A stretch of DNA of 64,000 nucleotides from Erinaceus europaeus (Eukaryota > Chordata > Mammalia > Eulipotyphla > Erinaceidae). Position numbers and translations under genes: made by a program. The stretch is from NCBI RefSeq assembly GCF_950295315.1, contig NC_080175.1, positions 88,064,161 to 88,128,160 on the forward strand. Reading direction: 5' to 3'. The notes under the pieces were generated by a model. It saw nothing but the letters and a program-made list of their open reading frames with translations. It did no database searches and was not told the origin of the DNA. Numbering within the stretch: position 1 is the first letter of the stretch; every line of letters starts with the position of its first letter. This document shows positions 43,590 through 53,339 of the stretch, piece by piece.

Positions 43590-43794
43590 ATTTATTATTT
43601 TTATTTATTGGATAGAGAAAGCCAGAAACCAAGAGGGAAGGGGGTTATAGAGAGGGAGAGAGACAGACAGACACCTTCAACCTTGCTGCACCAGTTGCAA
43701 AGCTTTCCCCCTACAGGTGGGGGTTGGGGGCTCAAACACAGGTCCTTGTGCACTATAATGTGTGCGCTTAACCAGGTGCGCCACCACCCAGCCC
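43590..43794 (-). mobile_element. Type B SINE, antisense
   Basis: TTTATTTATTGGATAGAGAA, GCCAGAAACCAAGAGGGAAG, CACCAGTTGCAAAGCTTTCC, CCCTACAGGTGGGGGTTGGG, GGTGCGCCACCACCCAGCCC. A similar TAGTTTT..CTATCTT string precedes and follows it, a likely TSD with changes. Confidence 0.93.
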
Positions 43795-43799
43795 CTAGT

Positions 43800-44166
43800 T
43801 TTTGTTCTATCTTAAAGCATTTTAATTTGGGGCTTTAAAAAAATTCTAACATGGTAATAGAATGCTGGAATAATTTATAAAATTTTGCTTGTTATTCAAC
43901 TTTAGCCAAACACTTAAAACACGCAAATAAGTTTTTGATTATTTTCTTTAAAATCCATGTTCACAACTCTTCAAGTCAATGAAAACTATGGTATTGGCCA
44001 CAGGAAAGGGAAAGAGATGAGAGAAATTAGTACAGGGCTTATTTTGATAGTGAGATAATATAAGAGCTTCCATGCAGGGTGTAGAGAATCATTCACTTAT
44101 AAAGGTATTAAAGTATACCTTTGTAATGCTATAGCATTGTGAGCCAGAGACAAATCAAAATTAGTA
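43800..44166. other. Unique DNA
   Basis: Nothing recognised. Confidence 0.5.
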
Positions 44167-44176
44167 AGTAATATCA

Positions 44177-44500
44177 TGGGGGCCAGGTGGTAGTGCAGCA
44201 GGTTAAGCGCACATGGCTCAAAGCGCAAGGACCAGAACAAGGATACTGGTTTAAGCCCTGGGCTACCCACCTGTGGAGGGGTGGGAGGCAGAGGGGCAAT
44301 GGTTCAAAAGCAGTTAAGCAGGTCTGCAGGTGTCTGTCTTCCCCTCCTCTCTCGATTTCACTCTGTCCTATCCAACAATAACAATAACAAAATAACAACA
44401 AGGGCAACAAAAATGGGAAAAAATGACTTCCAGAACCAGTGGACTTACATTGTTTAACCCCAGAGATAATGCTGGAAGCCAAAAACAAACAAACAAAAAA
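44177..44500 (+). mobile_element. Type A SINE with extension and TSD
   Basis: GGGGGCCAGGTGGTAGTGCA, a decayed B box GGTTTAAGCCC, AGTTAAGCAGGTCTGCAGGT, CTATCCAACAATAACAATAA, GACTTCCAGAACCAGTGGAC. An extra GGAGGGGTGGGAGGCAGAGG lies in the core. TSD AGTAATATCA / AGCAATATCA at 44167-44176 and 44501-44510. Confidence 0.93.
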
Positions 44501-44510
44501 AGCAATATCA

Positions 44511-45115
44511 CCATTTGTGTATTAATTATTTACCAATATAATAAGAAGTACTTGCAATATAGATACAGATAGATAGACAGATCCAAAATTTGTAGTTCAT
44601 AGTCTTCTCCTGTCAAGCTCATTTATTACATGAATGCTATATTTTCAAAATGAGTCATCACTAAGTGCATAAAACTGGTATTTAAATGAAACAGGAGCAA
44701 AGTTTGGTAGAGAGTACAATGGACCTGTACCTTGGGGAAATGTGCTCTGGTGACAACAATCCTCTAAATCAACATTTTTTTTAATAAAGTGAGATTGAAA
44801 GTGGAGAAACAAAGACGCTCTTTTTTTAAAAAAAAATGGTATTTATTACAAAATTAAATTATATCAAGTGGATTGAAATCAGTATCATCTGGTTTACTCC
44901 TTGTATCTGCAGATGAAAATCAAAGAGATGAAGTGAATTATCCAGATTTACACATTTTGTTGCTAAAAATTTTTAAATTATAATCCAGGATTTCTGACTT
45001 CAGAGCTGTAAATGAAGGAAGTTCACCTCTCAGATCAAAACCTATCTTTCTCTCACAGTCTATCACAGGTTTAATTCTCATCTATGATCTCTTTTACTAC
45101 CTCCAAGCCACTTTT
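44511..45115. other. Mostly unique DNA, probable MIR relic at the right
   Basis: About 44915-45015 reads GATGAAGTGAATTATCCAG and ATAATCCAGGATTTCTGACT, like the antisense of a MIR. A GATA-rich patch lies near 44563-44582. Confidence 0.45.
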
Positions 45116-45119
45116 GTCT

Positions 45120-45705
45120 TTAGATGTCTAAAATGCAGACTGGGTTTAAAATAGTCATGACTTTGCAAAGCCTCTCCTGGGGATATATCCTATGGAAGAA
45201 GATGCACCCATCCAAAAAAGATCTGTGCATACCTATGTTCATAGCAGTACAATTTGTAATAGCCAAAACCTGGAAGCAATCCAGGTGTTCAACAACAGAG
45301 GAGTGACTGAGAAAGTTGTGGAATATACACACAATGGAACACTACTCTGCTATTAAGAATGATGAGTTCTCCTTCTTCACCTCCTCTTGGATATAGCTTG
45401 GAAGAACCCTGTTAAGTAATATAAGCCATAAAGAGAAGGATGAATATGGGGTGATCTTACTCATAGACAGAAGTTGACAAATAAGAACAGAAAAGGGAAA
45501 CAAAAACCAGAACTTTGGGATTAGTATACTGCACCAAAGTAAAAGACTCGGGGGTTTGTGGATAGATGGGGAAGTCTTTCAGATCTTGGTACATGATGGT
45601 GGAGGAGGAACTGGGCAGGGGGTGAGAGTGTTTTACAGAAAGCCAAGAAATTTTGCATATGTACCAACAACTGTATAATTTAAATCTTTAGTCCATCCAA
45701 TACAA
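45120..45705 (+). mobile_element. L1 3' terminal segment
   Basis: CTCTCCTGGGGATATATCCT, TGTGCATACCTATGTTCATA, AATAGCCAAAACCTGGAAGC, TACACACAATGGAACACTAC, then GTATACTGCACCAAAGTAAA and GTACATGATGGTGGAGGAGG. This order is the standard mammalian L1 transition from ORF2 end into 3' UTR. The terminal part corresponds to the antisense fragments at 21.98, 41.97 and 57.31 kb. 5'-truncated, non-coding. Confidence 0.85.
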
Positions 45706-45709
45706 AACC

Positions 45710-46192
45710 AAAAGAATATATATTAGACAAAAGAAGTCCTTTATGCTGGAAGAAAGGCCAAAGGCTATAAGCAACTTATATTTAACCTTTCCCAGTGTGA
45801 ACCTCAATCTGAGATTAAGACCTGCCCTAAATAGCACTATATCTAGGTTAATTCCCCAACCACATATACACTAAAAATGTTTATATAAGCAATGAAACTC
45901 ATAAATGTGGGCATCCCAGTAACAGACTCCAACGACATAGTATTCTATTTTCTTCTATTAGTATCCCCACATTCCTTGTTATTTTTCATGCTTTGTCTAA
46001 AATACAGACTAAAAATGCTACTGGCTACTTTTCATTCAGTTTCATCTGCATTTCAGAAAAGAAACAAGATGTGAGGGTGTGCAAACTGGATAGGGTATGC
46101 CAATTGCATGCTTACGGATGAAAACCAGATTTTTAGAGTAAGCCATAATGCAATGTATGCAGATGCTGAGCACTGACTATCCTCCTAAAACT
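45710..46192. other. Unique DNA
   Basis: No repeat or exon recognised. Confidence 0.5.
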
Positions 46193-46203
46193 TATATAGA
46201 TTT

Positions 46204-46471
46204 CTTTTTTTATTATTATTTATTCCACTGTTGCCACTGTTGTTTTATTATTGTTATTATTGTTGTTGTTGGAAAGGACAGAAAGAAATGGAGAGAGAAG
46301 GGGAAGACAGAGGAGGATAGGGAAAGACAGACACCTGCAGACCTGCTTCAGCACTTGTGAAGTGACTCCCCTGCAGGTGAGGAACCAGGGGCTCGAACCA
46401 GGATTCTTATGCTGGTCCTTGTGCTTTTCGCCACCTGCGCTTTACCCACTGCACTACTGCCCAACTCCCCC
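46204..46471 (-). mobile_element. Type A SINE, antisense, with TSD
   Basis: TTATTCCACTGTTGCCACTG, TTGTTGTTGGAAAGGACAGA, ACACCTGCAGACCTGCTTCA, CTCCCCTGCAGGTGAGGAAC, CACTACTGCCCAACTCCCCC. TSD TATATAGATTT / TATACAGATTT at 46193-46203 and 46472-46482. Confidence 0.94.
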
Positions 46472-46482
46472 TATACAGATTT

Positions 46483-47844
46483 TTAAGTCTACGTTCCTTT
46501 TAAGAACTTGTTAAAAGTTGAATGAGCCAACTAAGTAAAAATATAAGTATGGAGATAGATATTAGTACAGAGATGGAAAGAGTCCCAAACATATGTTTAT
46601 TGATATTTTGGGGAAAAAATAAAATTGTGTAAGGTCATAGACTATTTTGTGTATGTAAAAATATCTGTATATATTAATTCATCTATTAAAAAACTTCTGC
46701 CACTTCATTTTTCAACTTTTGAAGTCACTACGTTTCCTTTTTGTTTTCCTGTTCTTTTTCTTTAATTTCATGCCTAACTGTTCTCTGTTTTCATCTGTCT
46801 GATTTCTTGTTGTTGTTTTCTGTTTTTATTGCTTCTCATTGATATGATGAAAAATAGGTCCTCAAGACATCTCAGTAAAGTCTAAAACCTTGTGAAGCAG
46901 CAAAGCTCCAAGATAAGTAAGGACAGTGTGGAGCCTTAAAAGAAGCATCTGACACTTAGTACCAAGTTGGAAAAAGTTAAGTGTGAAATGTAAGGTAATT
47001 CAACACCCAACTGAAAATTGAATGAGTGTATCACCTACAAATGAGTGCATAGTGGACTGAGAATAAAAAAAAAAAAGCATATCCTATTTTACATCTGGGT
47101 TTTCAAAATAAAATAAATTAAAAACAAAATGAGCCTTATCATAGCAATATGCAAGAAGTAATGGGGAAATCCACAAATGAATACCTGCCTAGGAATTAGC
47201 TGAAAGGTACACTATTACATTGCATCATTTGAAATCTCACAGAAGTAAACGTTGGGGTTACCGTCATCTGCAAATATAACTGGCATGAACCAATGGCAGC
47301 TTTCTAGGTAACTGAACCATCTGACTTCAACAGCACTGATTCTCATCAGCTTATTCTCTCAATTTTCTATACCGAAATATAGACATCCAATACTTCACAA
47401 AGGACCAGCCCACCTGAATTTCCATTAGCTCTTCTGACAATGCCTCCAAGAGCAGAAAATGCCTCTAGATCTTTCCCCCCCCCCCATTCCTAAACAAGTG
47501 TTTTCCTGTCATTGAACTATCATTTTACTCACTTGCAATTAAAACCATTAATAGTGCCAAATTTGCCAGGATTCCATTTTAGACACCAAAAGTATTGCCA
47601 GATTCCTCTGCAGACACACATAGTATGCTTCACTGCAGGATTTTAAAACTATTTAAGTACACTATAACCTTTTCTAGACCAGAGTTTTTTACTTGCTTGT
47701 CTTTATTTTCTCTAAATAATTAATTTCTGCACAATATTTTATTATCCATTTAAGATGATAATTTCTGTGGAAACCATTCAAACAGGTTTAAAAACTCTAC
47801 ATCTTTTGAACACCTTCACTGAATGACTATAACATTTTATTCTC
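46483..47844. other. Unique DNA
   Basis: A-run near 47069 and C-run near 47477. No exon, SINE or L1 recognised. Confidence 0.5.
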
Positions 47845-47860
47845 TATAACATTTAAATTT

Positions 47861-48051
47861 TTTTAATTTATTTTTTATTTAAGAAAGGATAAATTAACAA
47901 AACCATAGGGTAGGAGGGGTACAACTCCACACAATTCCCACCACCCAATCTCCATATCCCATCGCCTCCCCTGATAGCTTTCCCATTCTCTATCCTTCTG
48001 GGAGCATGGGAAAGAGCATATGTTTACACTTATCCATAAACTAGTGCAAAA
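47861..48051 (-). mobile_element. L1 3' end, 5'-truncated, with 16-bp TSD
   Basis: T-rich tail, ACAAAACCATAGGGTAGGAG, AATTCCCACCACCCAATCTC, CTATCCTTCTGGGAGCATGG, then about 40 bases not shared with the other copies. Perfect TSD TATAACATTTAAATTT at 47845-47860 and 48052-48067. The non-matching 40 bases next to the 5' junction may be an inverted or filler segment. Confidence 0.9.
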
Positions 48052-48067
48052 TATAACATTTAAATTT

Positions 48068-48411
48068 AAAGATTTGTCTGTTTGTCTCTGCCATTCCTTA
48101 GGCCAGAGTTGGATTTAGAAACTTTGAGCATTGGTGTGTATGTGTCCTTCCACTTGTACAAATGAAGTTTTGTATTAATGGAGTTCTACTCATCTATCCA
48201 TGACTGCTTTTGTCAGAAAAACTAAATAGTTGCCACAGAGACTATATGCTCTATAATTCTAAAATATTTACTCTTTATCCTAGTACATGAAAAGTTTATT
48301 GGTCTCTGAAAAATATTAGAAGTTCTTAAATGATATAGGTGTTTTCATATACATCTTTGTGTATACACAAACTTGTATCCTACTTAAATAAAAAATGAAA
48401 ATAGCTGTAAA
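48068..48411. other. Unique DNA
   Basis: Nothing recognised. Confidence 0.5.
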
Positions 48412-48481
48412 GAGGCCGGGGAGGTGACACAGTAGAGAGCTTGCATGTCTTTTATGAGGGGCAAGTTAGAATCAGAGGCCC
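48412..48481 (+). mobile_element. SINE head fragment
   Basis: GAGGCCGGGGAGGTGACACA and GTAGAGAGCTTGCATGTCTT look like the first 50-60 bases of a tRNA-derived SINE, cut off where the LTR-like block begins. Confidence 0.4.
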
Positions 48482-48774
48482 TGTTGGAAGGGTTTTCCCA
48501 AAGAGGATGTCCACAACCTGTTAGGATAAAAATAACCACTGTGAGATTGAGTGGAATACGGCTCTATGCAAATACATCATCCTAGAATGACCAGTGGCTG
48601 CTGGCCAATAGCAGGGACCAATAGAAGGGGTCAACTTGCTCCCATTTGGTCTGTCAAAGCCCTGCAAAAGAACTTAGTTAGGGGAAGCTGGGGGTCACTG
48701 TGTGTGGTGTGCTACATGGTTCTGTGTCACTCCTCCGTTCATCCCCACAGATAAAGTTTGCGTTGCCTATCTCA
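48482..48774 (+). mobile_element. Possible solo LTR
   Basis: The block opens TGTTGGAAGGGTTTTCCC, holds two CCAAT boxes (48604-48608, 48619-48623), a pyrimidine-rich stretch and CACAGATAAAGTTTGCGTTG near its end, then CTCA. Order and composition resemble a retroviral LTR. No matching TSD was found and no TATA box is obvious, so the call is tentative. Confidence 0.3.
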
Positions 48775-48884
48775 AGGGTAACCACATTTTCTTTGTCATA
48801 ACTAATGAGAAAGACCCAGCCCTGGAAAGTTCATTGAGGCTTCCCTATCATTTCAGAACCAGTAACCTGCTTTCCTCCAATATG

Positions 48885-49070
48885 CAGTGGCATGAGACCC
48901 TGCTTCTGCTACAACACTTCCATGCCTGAAGTCATAATTTCAATCCCAGGCAACACAAGAATACCAATGCTAGGACAAAGAGTCAGAGCAGGAAGAACTC
49001 ACTGGGTGTTAAAGCTGTGCTCTAGAAATGCCTCTCTCTCTCTCTCTTTCTGTGCTCTCATAAATATAGA
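48885..49070 (+). mobile_element. Degraded SINE
   Basis: CTTCCATGCCTGAAGTCATA and TTTCAATCCCAGGCAACACA resemble type C/D heads; GTGCTCTAGAAATGCCTCTC leads into a (CT)n run and TCTCATAAATATAG. Confidence 0.45.
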
Positions 49071-49079
49071 ATGCAAATT

Positions 49080-49926
49080 GGCCCAAGAAAACAGCTCAGC
49101 TGTTTCAAATATACGGGAAGCAATAGGTTAATTCCCTAGCACTGAAAACAACAATAAAACATTGTTTAATGAATGTCCTCAACTGTTCTTCATACTTCTT
49201 TGTATATATTTTACGTATATTCCTCTCATCTACTGACGAGGTAACTGTTGTAAAGAAACTAAATGAGACATATATGTTTTTAATATGTAGCTGGTACTAA
49301 TTATGATACAATAAAACATAAAAATAAATCTGACTAAACTATCAGCTTTAAGAAGCATATTACTGGACACTAATTAGTAGATAAAAAATTCTTTAAGGAG
49401 CATTCTACATAGGTCTATGTGATAGTCAAAATGAAGTAGAAGAAATTAGGTTGCTAATATTAGAAACACTAGAAAATATACATATTTAAACAAAATAGAT
49501 TAAAGCAGTGGTATGGGTTATATTCTTTTTACATTCTATCATTTTAATTGTTCGCTATTACTATTAGAGTTTCTTTTTAGAAGTGCTCTTAATACAGGTA
49601 CCTTGAAATGCAGTAGTGAAGATGAAAGTATCATCTCAATGAGTGTCTGTAAAATAACTTAGAAGTCAACTGATCCTTGCTATCTTTAAAAAAAGGCCAG
49701 TCAAACTAAGGACAACCAGCCCAAGCATGTTTTTTCATCCTTGATCATGTTTCTGGCATTTGTTATGAAGACGTATCCCAAAAATCTGAATACAGAAATT
49801 ACCTTCTCAAAACTTAACATTACCAATAACTTCAATTTTTTTTCAAGGCTAGAATAAGTTATCTGTTGCTGATTCAAAGAAAAAAATGTTCAAGCTCTTC
49901 TTTATTTTTTTTTCACATGATACTAG
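49080..49926. other. Unique DNA upstream of the candidate exon
   Basis: No repeat recognised. The last 60 bases hold TTGCTGATTC (possible branch point) and a T-rich tract ending CACATGATACTAG. Confidence 0.45.
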
Positions 49927-50155
49927 GAGAAAAGGACCTCTTTTGATGTTTTCCTCCAGGTCTGTAGACAGCCTCTCTGACAGTGAATGTGATCCTAAGG
50001 TTGTGTGGCTCAAACACAAATGTAGTTCCCAAAGTACTTTCCCCACTGGGAAGACACAAGATATGCACTTTGATTATAATCTTCAACCTCCTTCTCAACG
50101 ACCTATTTCTGTACATAACACTTTGCGTTCAGAGTCAACCCTAAGTTTGTTTTGA
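49927..50155 (+). CDS. Candidate terminal coding exon, gene unknown
   Basis: An acceptor-like site (CTTCTTTATTTTTTTTTCAC then ATACTAG) is followed by an open frame to TGA at 50153-50155, about 75 codons. Within it KGPLLMFSSRSVDSLSDSEC begins at about residue 2 and the C terminus reads LRSESTLSLF; the chain is rich in Ser, Thr and Gln, like a cytoplasmic tail. A second possible acceptor (GTTTTCCTCCAG at 49948-49959) keeps the same frame. An AATAAA lies about 205 bases after the stop. Local G+C is higher than in the flanks. Against it: no partner exon is found in the window, no family is recognised, and frames this long occur here by chance. A 5'-truncated retropseudogene is also possible. Confidence 0.3.
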
Positions 50156-50360
50156 AGCAGAAGGTACTGCTTAAGATTGCACACAAGGTTGATCTGTTGG
50201 CTGTTTCGATTTCACAGCTATCCAGCTATGTCACATTGTTTGCATCTTTGCTTCAGTAGAGTCTTAAAAGCATTTCTTTTCTGGTGACTGTTTGCACTTA
50301 CTTCTGCTGGTCACCTATCTATATGTTATCAGTAGGAGAGCATTCTATTTGGTATTTATT

Positions 50361-50366
50361 AATAAA
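50361..50366 (+). terminator. Candidate polyadenylation signal
   Basis: AATAAA in the context TTATTAATAAAGCTACAATG. Its spacing to the stop at 50155 suits a short 3' UTR of the candidate exon. AATAAA is frequent in such AT-rich DNA, so it supports the exon only weakly. Confidence 0.3.
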
Positions 50367-50389
50367 GCTACAATGAGAGCTAATATTTG

Positions 50390-51225
50390 ACTTTTCTCTC
50401 AGTTAAAAAAAATCCCATAAGAAAGGAACTTAATGGCAAAAGCATAGCTGTATCTCATTTTAAGATATTTAAAAAATATTGCTAATATTGCTACTTCAGA
50501 GTTGGTCATCAAAAATTTAAAAAAATACAATTTCATTAAGAAGATAGGATAGTGAAAGCAGGGACTGCATCTAGGAACTAATTCAAATCAGTTCAATGAA
50601 TATCAGACATGTGTATGTAGATTGATGATAGATTTTTGTTGGAAGAAAGGCAGCTGGCAATGTAATTATTATTTTGAAAGATTATGAACTGGAAAAAAAA
50701 GTCATTTCTGAAAGCATTGCTAGTATGGCTGGCTACCAAAGACCTCTGCTTTTATCACCTAGTAGCTATAATTATAGTCTAAATATTCAAATTAGCTTAT
50801 AATCTATATTTTACAGATGAGGAAACATACATACACAGATAAATTAAACCATCTATTTCAAGGTCATAAAGTAGGCAATAAATTATAAATGCATAAATTC
50901 TGATCTCTCTGCCAGTCGGCATGCTTAAAATTTAAATATCAATTATAATATTTTCTTTACAAAGTTTATTCAAGAATGGTAAGATATATATATATGCAAT
51001 ACAATAAATAATTCTATATAAATATATATATATAAAATGGCAGAAGAGTAATTAAACCATTATTTTAGTTAAAGTAGTTATATTTGAAACAGATTGATAA
51101 TAAAACTTGCTAACTCTAATGGTTTAACAGATTGCAACAAAGACCTCACTTCCAAGAATAGATTCCATTTTGCTGTCTGATTCATATCTTTCACCAAATA
51201 TGGTAAATTCTCTCTTAGCCAGATT
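50390..51225. other. Mostly unique AT-rich DNA
   Basis: Contains the MIR relic listed next and an AT-dinucleotide patch at about 50983-51032. No exon recognised. Confidence 0.5.
50805..50960 (-). mobile_element. MIR relic, antisense
   Basis: TTTTACAGATGAGGAAACAT and TTTCAAGGTCATAAAGTAGG follow the antisense MIR order TTTTACAGATGAGGAAACTG / CAAGGTCACACAGCTAGTAA. Confidence 0.65.
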
Positions 51226-51236
51226 TATTTATTTTA

Positions 51237-51346
51237 TTTATTTAAAAAAGGAGACATCAACAAAACCATAGGATAAGAGGGGTACAAGTCCACACAGTTC
51301 CCACCACCAGATCCCCATACCCTATTATCCCCTCCCCTGATAGCTT

Positions 51347-51381
<35 letters not shown>

Positions 51382-51584
51382 AGAGCACTGCTCAGCTCTG
51401 GCTTATGGCAGTGTGGGGGTGTGGGAAATTGAACCTGGGACTTGAGAGCCTCAGGCATGAAAGTCTCTTTGCATAACCATATACTATACCCCCACCCAGC
51501 TTTCCTATCCTTTATCCCTCTGGGAGTAGGAACCCAGGGTCATTGTGGGATGCAGAAGGTGGAAGGTCTGGCTTCTGTAATTGC
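51237..51584 (-). mobile_element. L1 3' end split by a SINE
   Basis: Left part: CAACAAAACCATAGGATAAG, GTTCCCACCACCAGATCCCC to GATAGCTTTC. Right part from 51505: CTATCCTTTATCCCTCTGGG, CATTGTGGGATGCAGAAGGT. Same family as 36841-38066, 5'-truncated. Confidence 0.85.
51349..51497 (-). mobile_element. Type C SINE nested in L1 3' UTR
   Basis: A T-run of about 30, then CAGAGCACTGCTCAGCTCTG, GCTTATGGCAGTGTGGGGGT, CTCTTTGCATAACCATATAC and a shortened head TACCCCCACCC. TSD AGCTTTC, 7 bp, at 51342-51348 and 51498-51504. The long T-run suggests a fairly recent insertion. Confidence 0.93.
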
Positions 51585-51896
51585 TTTATTTTTTATGGTT
51601 TTGGTCATTTTATAACTTTTCCACAAAAATCTATAGCCCTGTAAGTTGTATACCTTTGGGAAAAAGCATCTCATATATGAAAAAAGCAAATGACAAGAAA
51701 ACAGCATGGAAAACACATTATATACTTCCTAGTCAGAGACACTCTAAAGTGGGTTTTTTTTAATGCTTATAAATCATGCCAACCCATGTCAACTAAACCT
51801 GGAATAAATGAACAATGGAGCTGGTAAGAAGTAAATTTAATGAAAAATTACAACACTATTTTAATATTTGACCTTTATATTTTTACTACAACAGTG
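51585..51896. other. Unique DNA
   Basis: Nothing recognised between the L1 fragment and the solo LTR. Confidence 0.5.
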
Positions 51897-51962
51897 TATC
51901 TCTGTTGGTATGCATGAGACCCCTTCTGTTTCATTTGGTTTAAATCCCCCCTGCTTAACACT

Positions 51963-52006
51963 ATTCTATTTACATAACCACTTCATTCTATTTACATAAC
52001 CACTGT
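51963..52006 (+). repeat. 22-bp tandem duplication in LTR U3
   Basis: ATTCTATTTACATAACCACT occurs twice in a row with a 22-base period (51963-51984 and 51985-52006), differing only in the last two bases. Its position upstream of the TATA box fits a duplicated enhancer. Confidence 0.95.
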
Positions 52007-52031
52007 TAACAAGTACCACCCTCCCTCCAGG

Positions 52032-52065
52032 GCATTTGTGGTTCAGTGATAGGATTCTCACCTGC
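52032..52065 (+). other. tRNA-Gly(GCC) 5'-half-like segment in LTR
   Basis: GCATTTGTGGTTCAGTGATA continuing GGATTCTCACCTGC matches the first 34 nt of mammalian tRNA-Gly-GCC at 30 positions as I recall that sequence; differences are at tRNA positions 6, 18, 22 and 29. Similarity stops inside the anticodon, and no B box or 3' half follows. So it is not a tRNA gene. It lies in sense, about 95 bases before the LTR TATA-like site, and keeps an A-box-like TGGTTCAGTGA. Confidence 0.75.
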
Positions 52066-52157
52066 TCCACCCCCTCCTTGTCACACTCTGATTGTCACCA
52101 GTCACTTTTCTCTCCACCCTCTCTATGTCACATCCTGTTTCCACCCTACTTGGCAAG

Positions 52158-52168
52158 TATATATAAAG
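52158..52168 (+). promoter_or_regulatory. LTR TATA box
   Basis: TATATATAAAG lies in the expected place in the LTR, with AATAAA about 75 bases downstream. Promoter activity is inferred from position and sequence only. Confidence 0.75.
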
Positions 52169-52238
52169 ACAGCATTGTGAGTTTTACTTTACCTTGAGTT
52201 TAGCTTAGCTCGGCTTAGATTGGGCTGCGTCCTGCATG

Positions 52239-52244
52239 AATAAA
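52239..52244 (+). terminator. LTR polyadenylation signal
   Basis: AATAAA in TGCATGAATAAAGAGATA, in the R region of the solo LTR. Confidence 0.75.
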
Positions 52245-52347
52245 GAGATACTGCATACAACCCAGCCATGAGTCCCTGGTCGTCTGTTACCTGCCCGTGA
52301 AGCCAGCCCGGCGAAAACAACACAACCCGTCGAAAACAACATATCTC

Positions 52348-53115
52348 TATCATGATAAAGGTCTTCAAAGAAAAACGAGTAAATTTTTAGAAATTCTAAT
52401 GAATGTCTCTGCACACAGACACTTTCAACTTAACATGCTCACCAGCTGGTTTTGAGGAAACCAAAATTGAAAAGAAATAAAAAGCAGAGGCAAAAAAAAA
52501 ACAAACCCAGAAAGTGTACATTCTAGCAAATTGTCCTCTAAATAACCTATCATCCTAGAAATGCAGGACTTTAAAAAAGAAAGTATGTAAAAATTCATCT
52601 ACCTATGCTTCTTTTGAATGAATCTATCCGCTTTTACAATATGCTTCTGATTGTGATGGGCAGTAAAGTGAATCTGATTCATTGTGATCTTTGTAACATT
52701 GACTTCAACAAGATCAAGAGTCTAGGAAATTCCTCTTTGCTGTCACTCACTGACAGAAATGTATATAATAGTGCACAGCAGGAGATGTGATGGCAAACGC
52801 TAGAAGAAGAAGAAGATGTGACCTTGAAAAATACCAAGGGGCATAACAGTAAGGCACCACAGAAGTAAAGGAGATATATACCCAGAGGGATCCTAATACA
52901 AAGATAGCTGAGATGGATGAAAAGAGCCCAGAACATGACCAGAAAAGTTACTGAGATGCCAACCCATAGGGCAGAAGTTCACTAGCAATATTTGCGAGTG
53001 AAATTAGATTAATGTATGTCAACTTGAGCAGCTCATGCTAAGAGTAAAGAAATTACTATCTGAACAACAAAATGCATAATCATCATGAAAAATCAAAGTT
53101 AAAGTGCACTACTTC
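52348..53115. other. Unique DNA
   Basis: GGCAAACGCTAGAAGAA at 52792-52808, followed by a short (GAA)n run, repeats the end of the coding-like fragment at 9.27 kb. The rest is unremarkable. Confidence 0.45.
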
Positions 53116-53119
53116 AGAC

Positions 53120-53300
53120 CGAGGGAGACAGTGAAATGGTTCAGCAGCAGAAAGGCAAGTCTGAAGGCAGAAATCCCAGGTTCAATCTCTGACATAACAG
53201 TAGACATAACACAACTGATGAGAGCTTGGGGCTCTCTCTGCCTATCTCTGTTTTTATCTCTGTCTCACTCTCAATAAAATAAAATAAAACAAATAAATCT
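53120..53300 (+). mobile_element. Type C-like SINE
   Basis: GACCGAGGGAGACAGTGAAA, TGGTTCAGCAGCAGAAAGGC, CCCAGGTTCAATCTCTGACA, GGGCTCTCTCTGCCTATCTC, CAATAAAATAAAATAAAACA. Confidence 0.72.
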
Positions 53301-53339
53301 TAAAAATATAAAGCATTTTAGGTCTGTGCCAGCCTGGTG

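Larger units (their letters stand above)
51903..52341 (+). mobile_element. Solo LTR (439 bp) with 6-bp TSD and tRNA-Gly-like segment
   Basis: Starts TGTTGGTATGCATGAGACCC and ends CCCGTCGAAAACAACA, so TG...CA. Perfect 6-bp TSD TATCTC at 51897-51902 and 52342-52347; six bases is typical of class II (beta-type) endogenous retroviruses. Inside, in order: a 22-bp tandem duplication, a tRNA-Gly 5'-half-like segment, TATATATAAAG, then AATAAA about 80 bases on, giving a coherent U3-R-U5. A second small duplication, CCCGGCGAAAACAACA / CCCGTCGAAAACAACA, closes the element. No internal viral sequence is present, so it is a recombined solo LTR. Confidence 0.9.

Noticed and set aside
48551..49131. Three overlapping short frames
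   Set aside because: They fall in the LTR-like block and a degraded SINE, in different frames, with no shared product.
52032..52102. tRNA-Gly gene
   Set aside because: Only the 5' half is present; the anticodon stem, variable region, B box and acceptor 3' side are missing.
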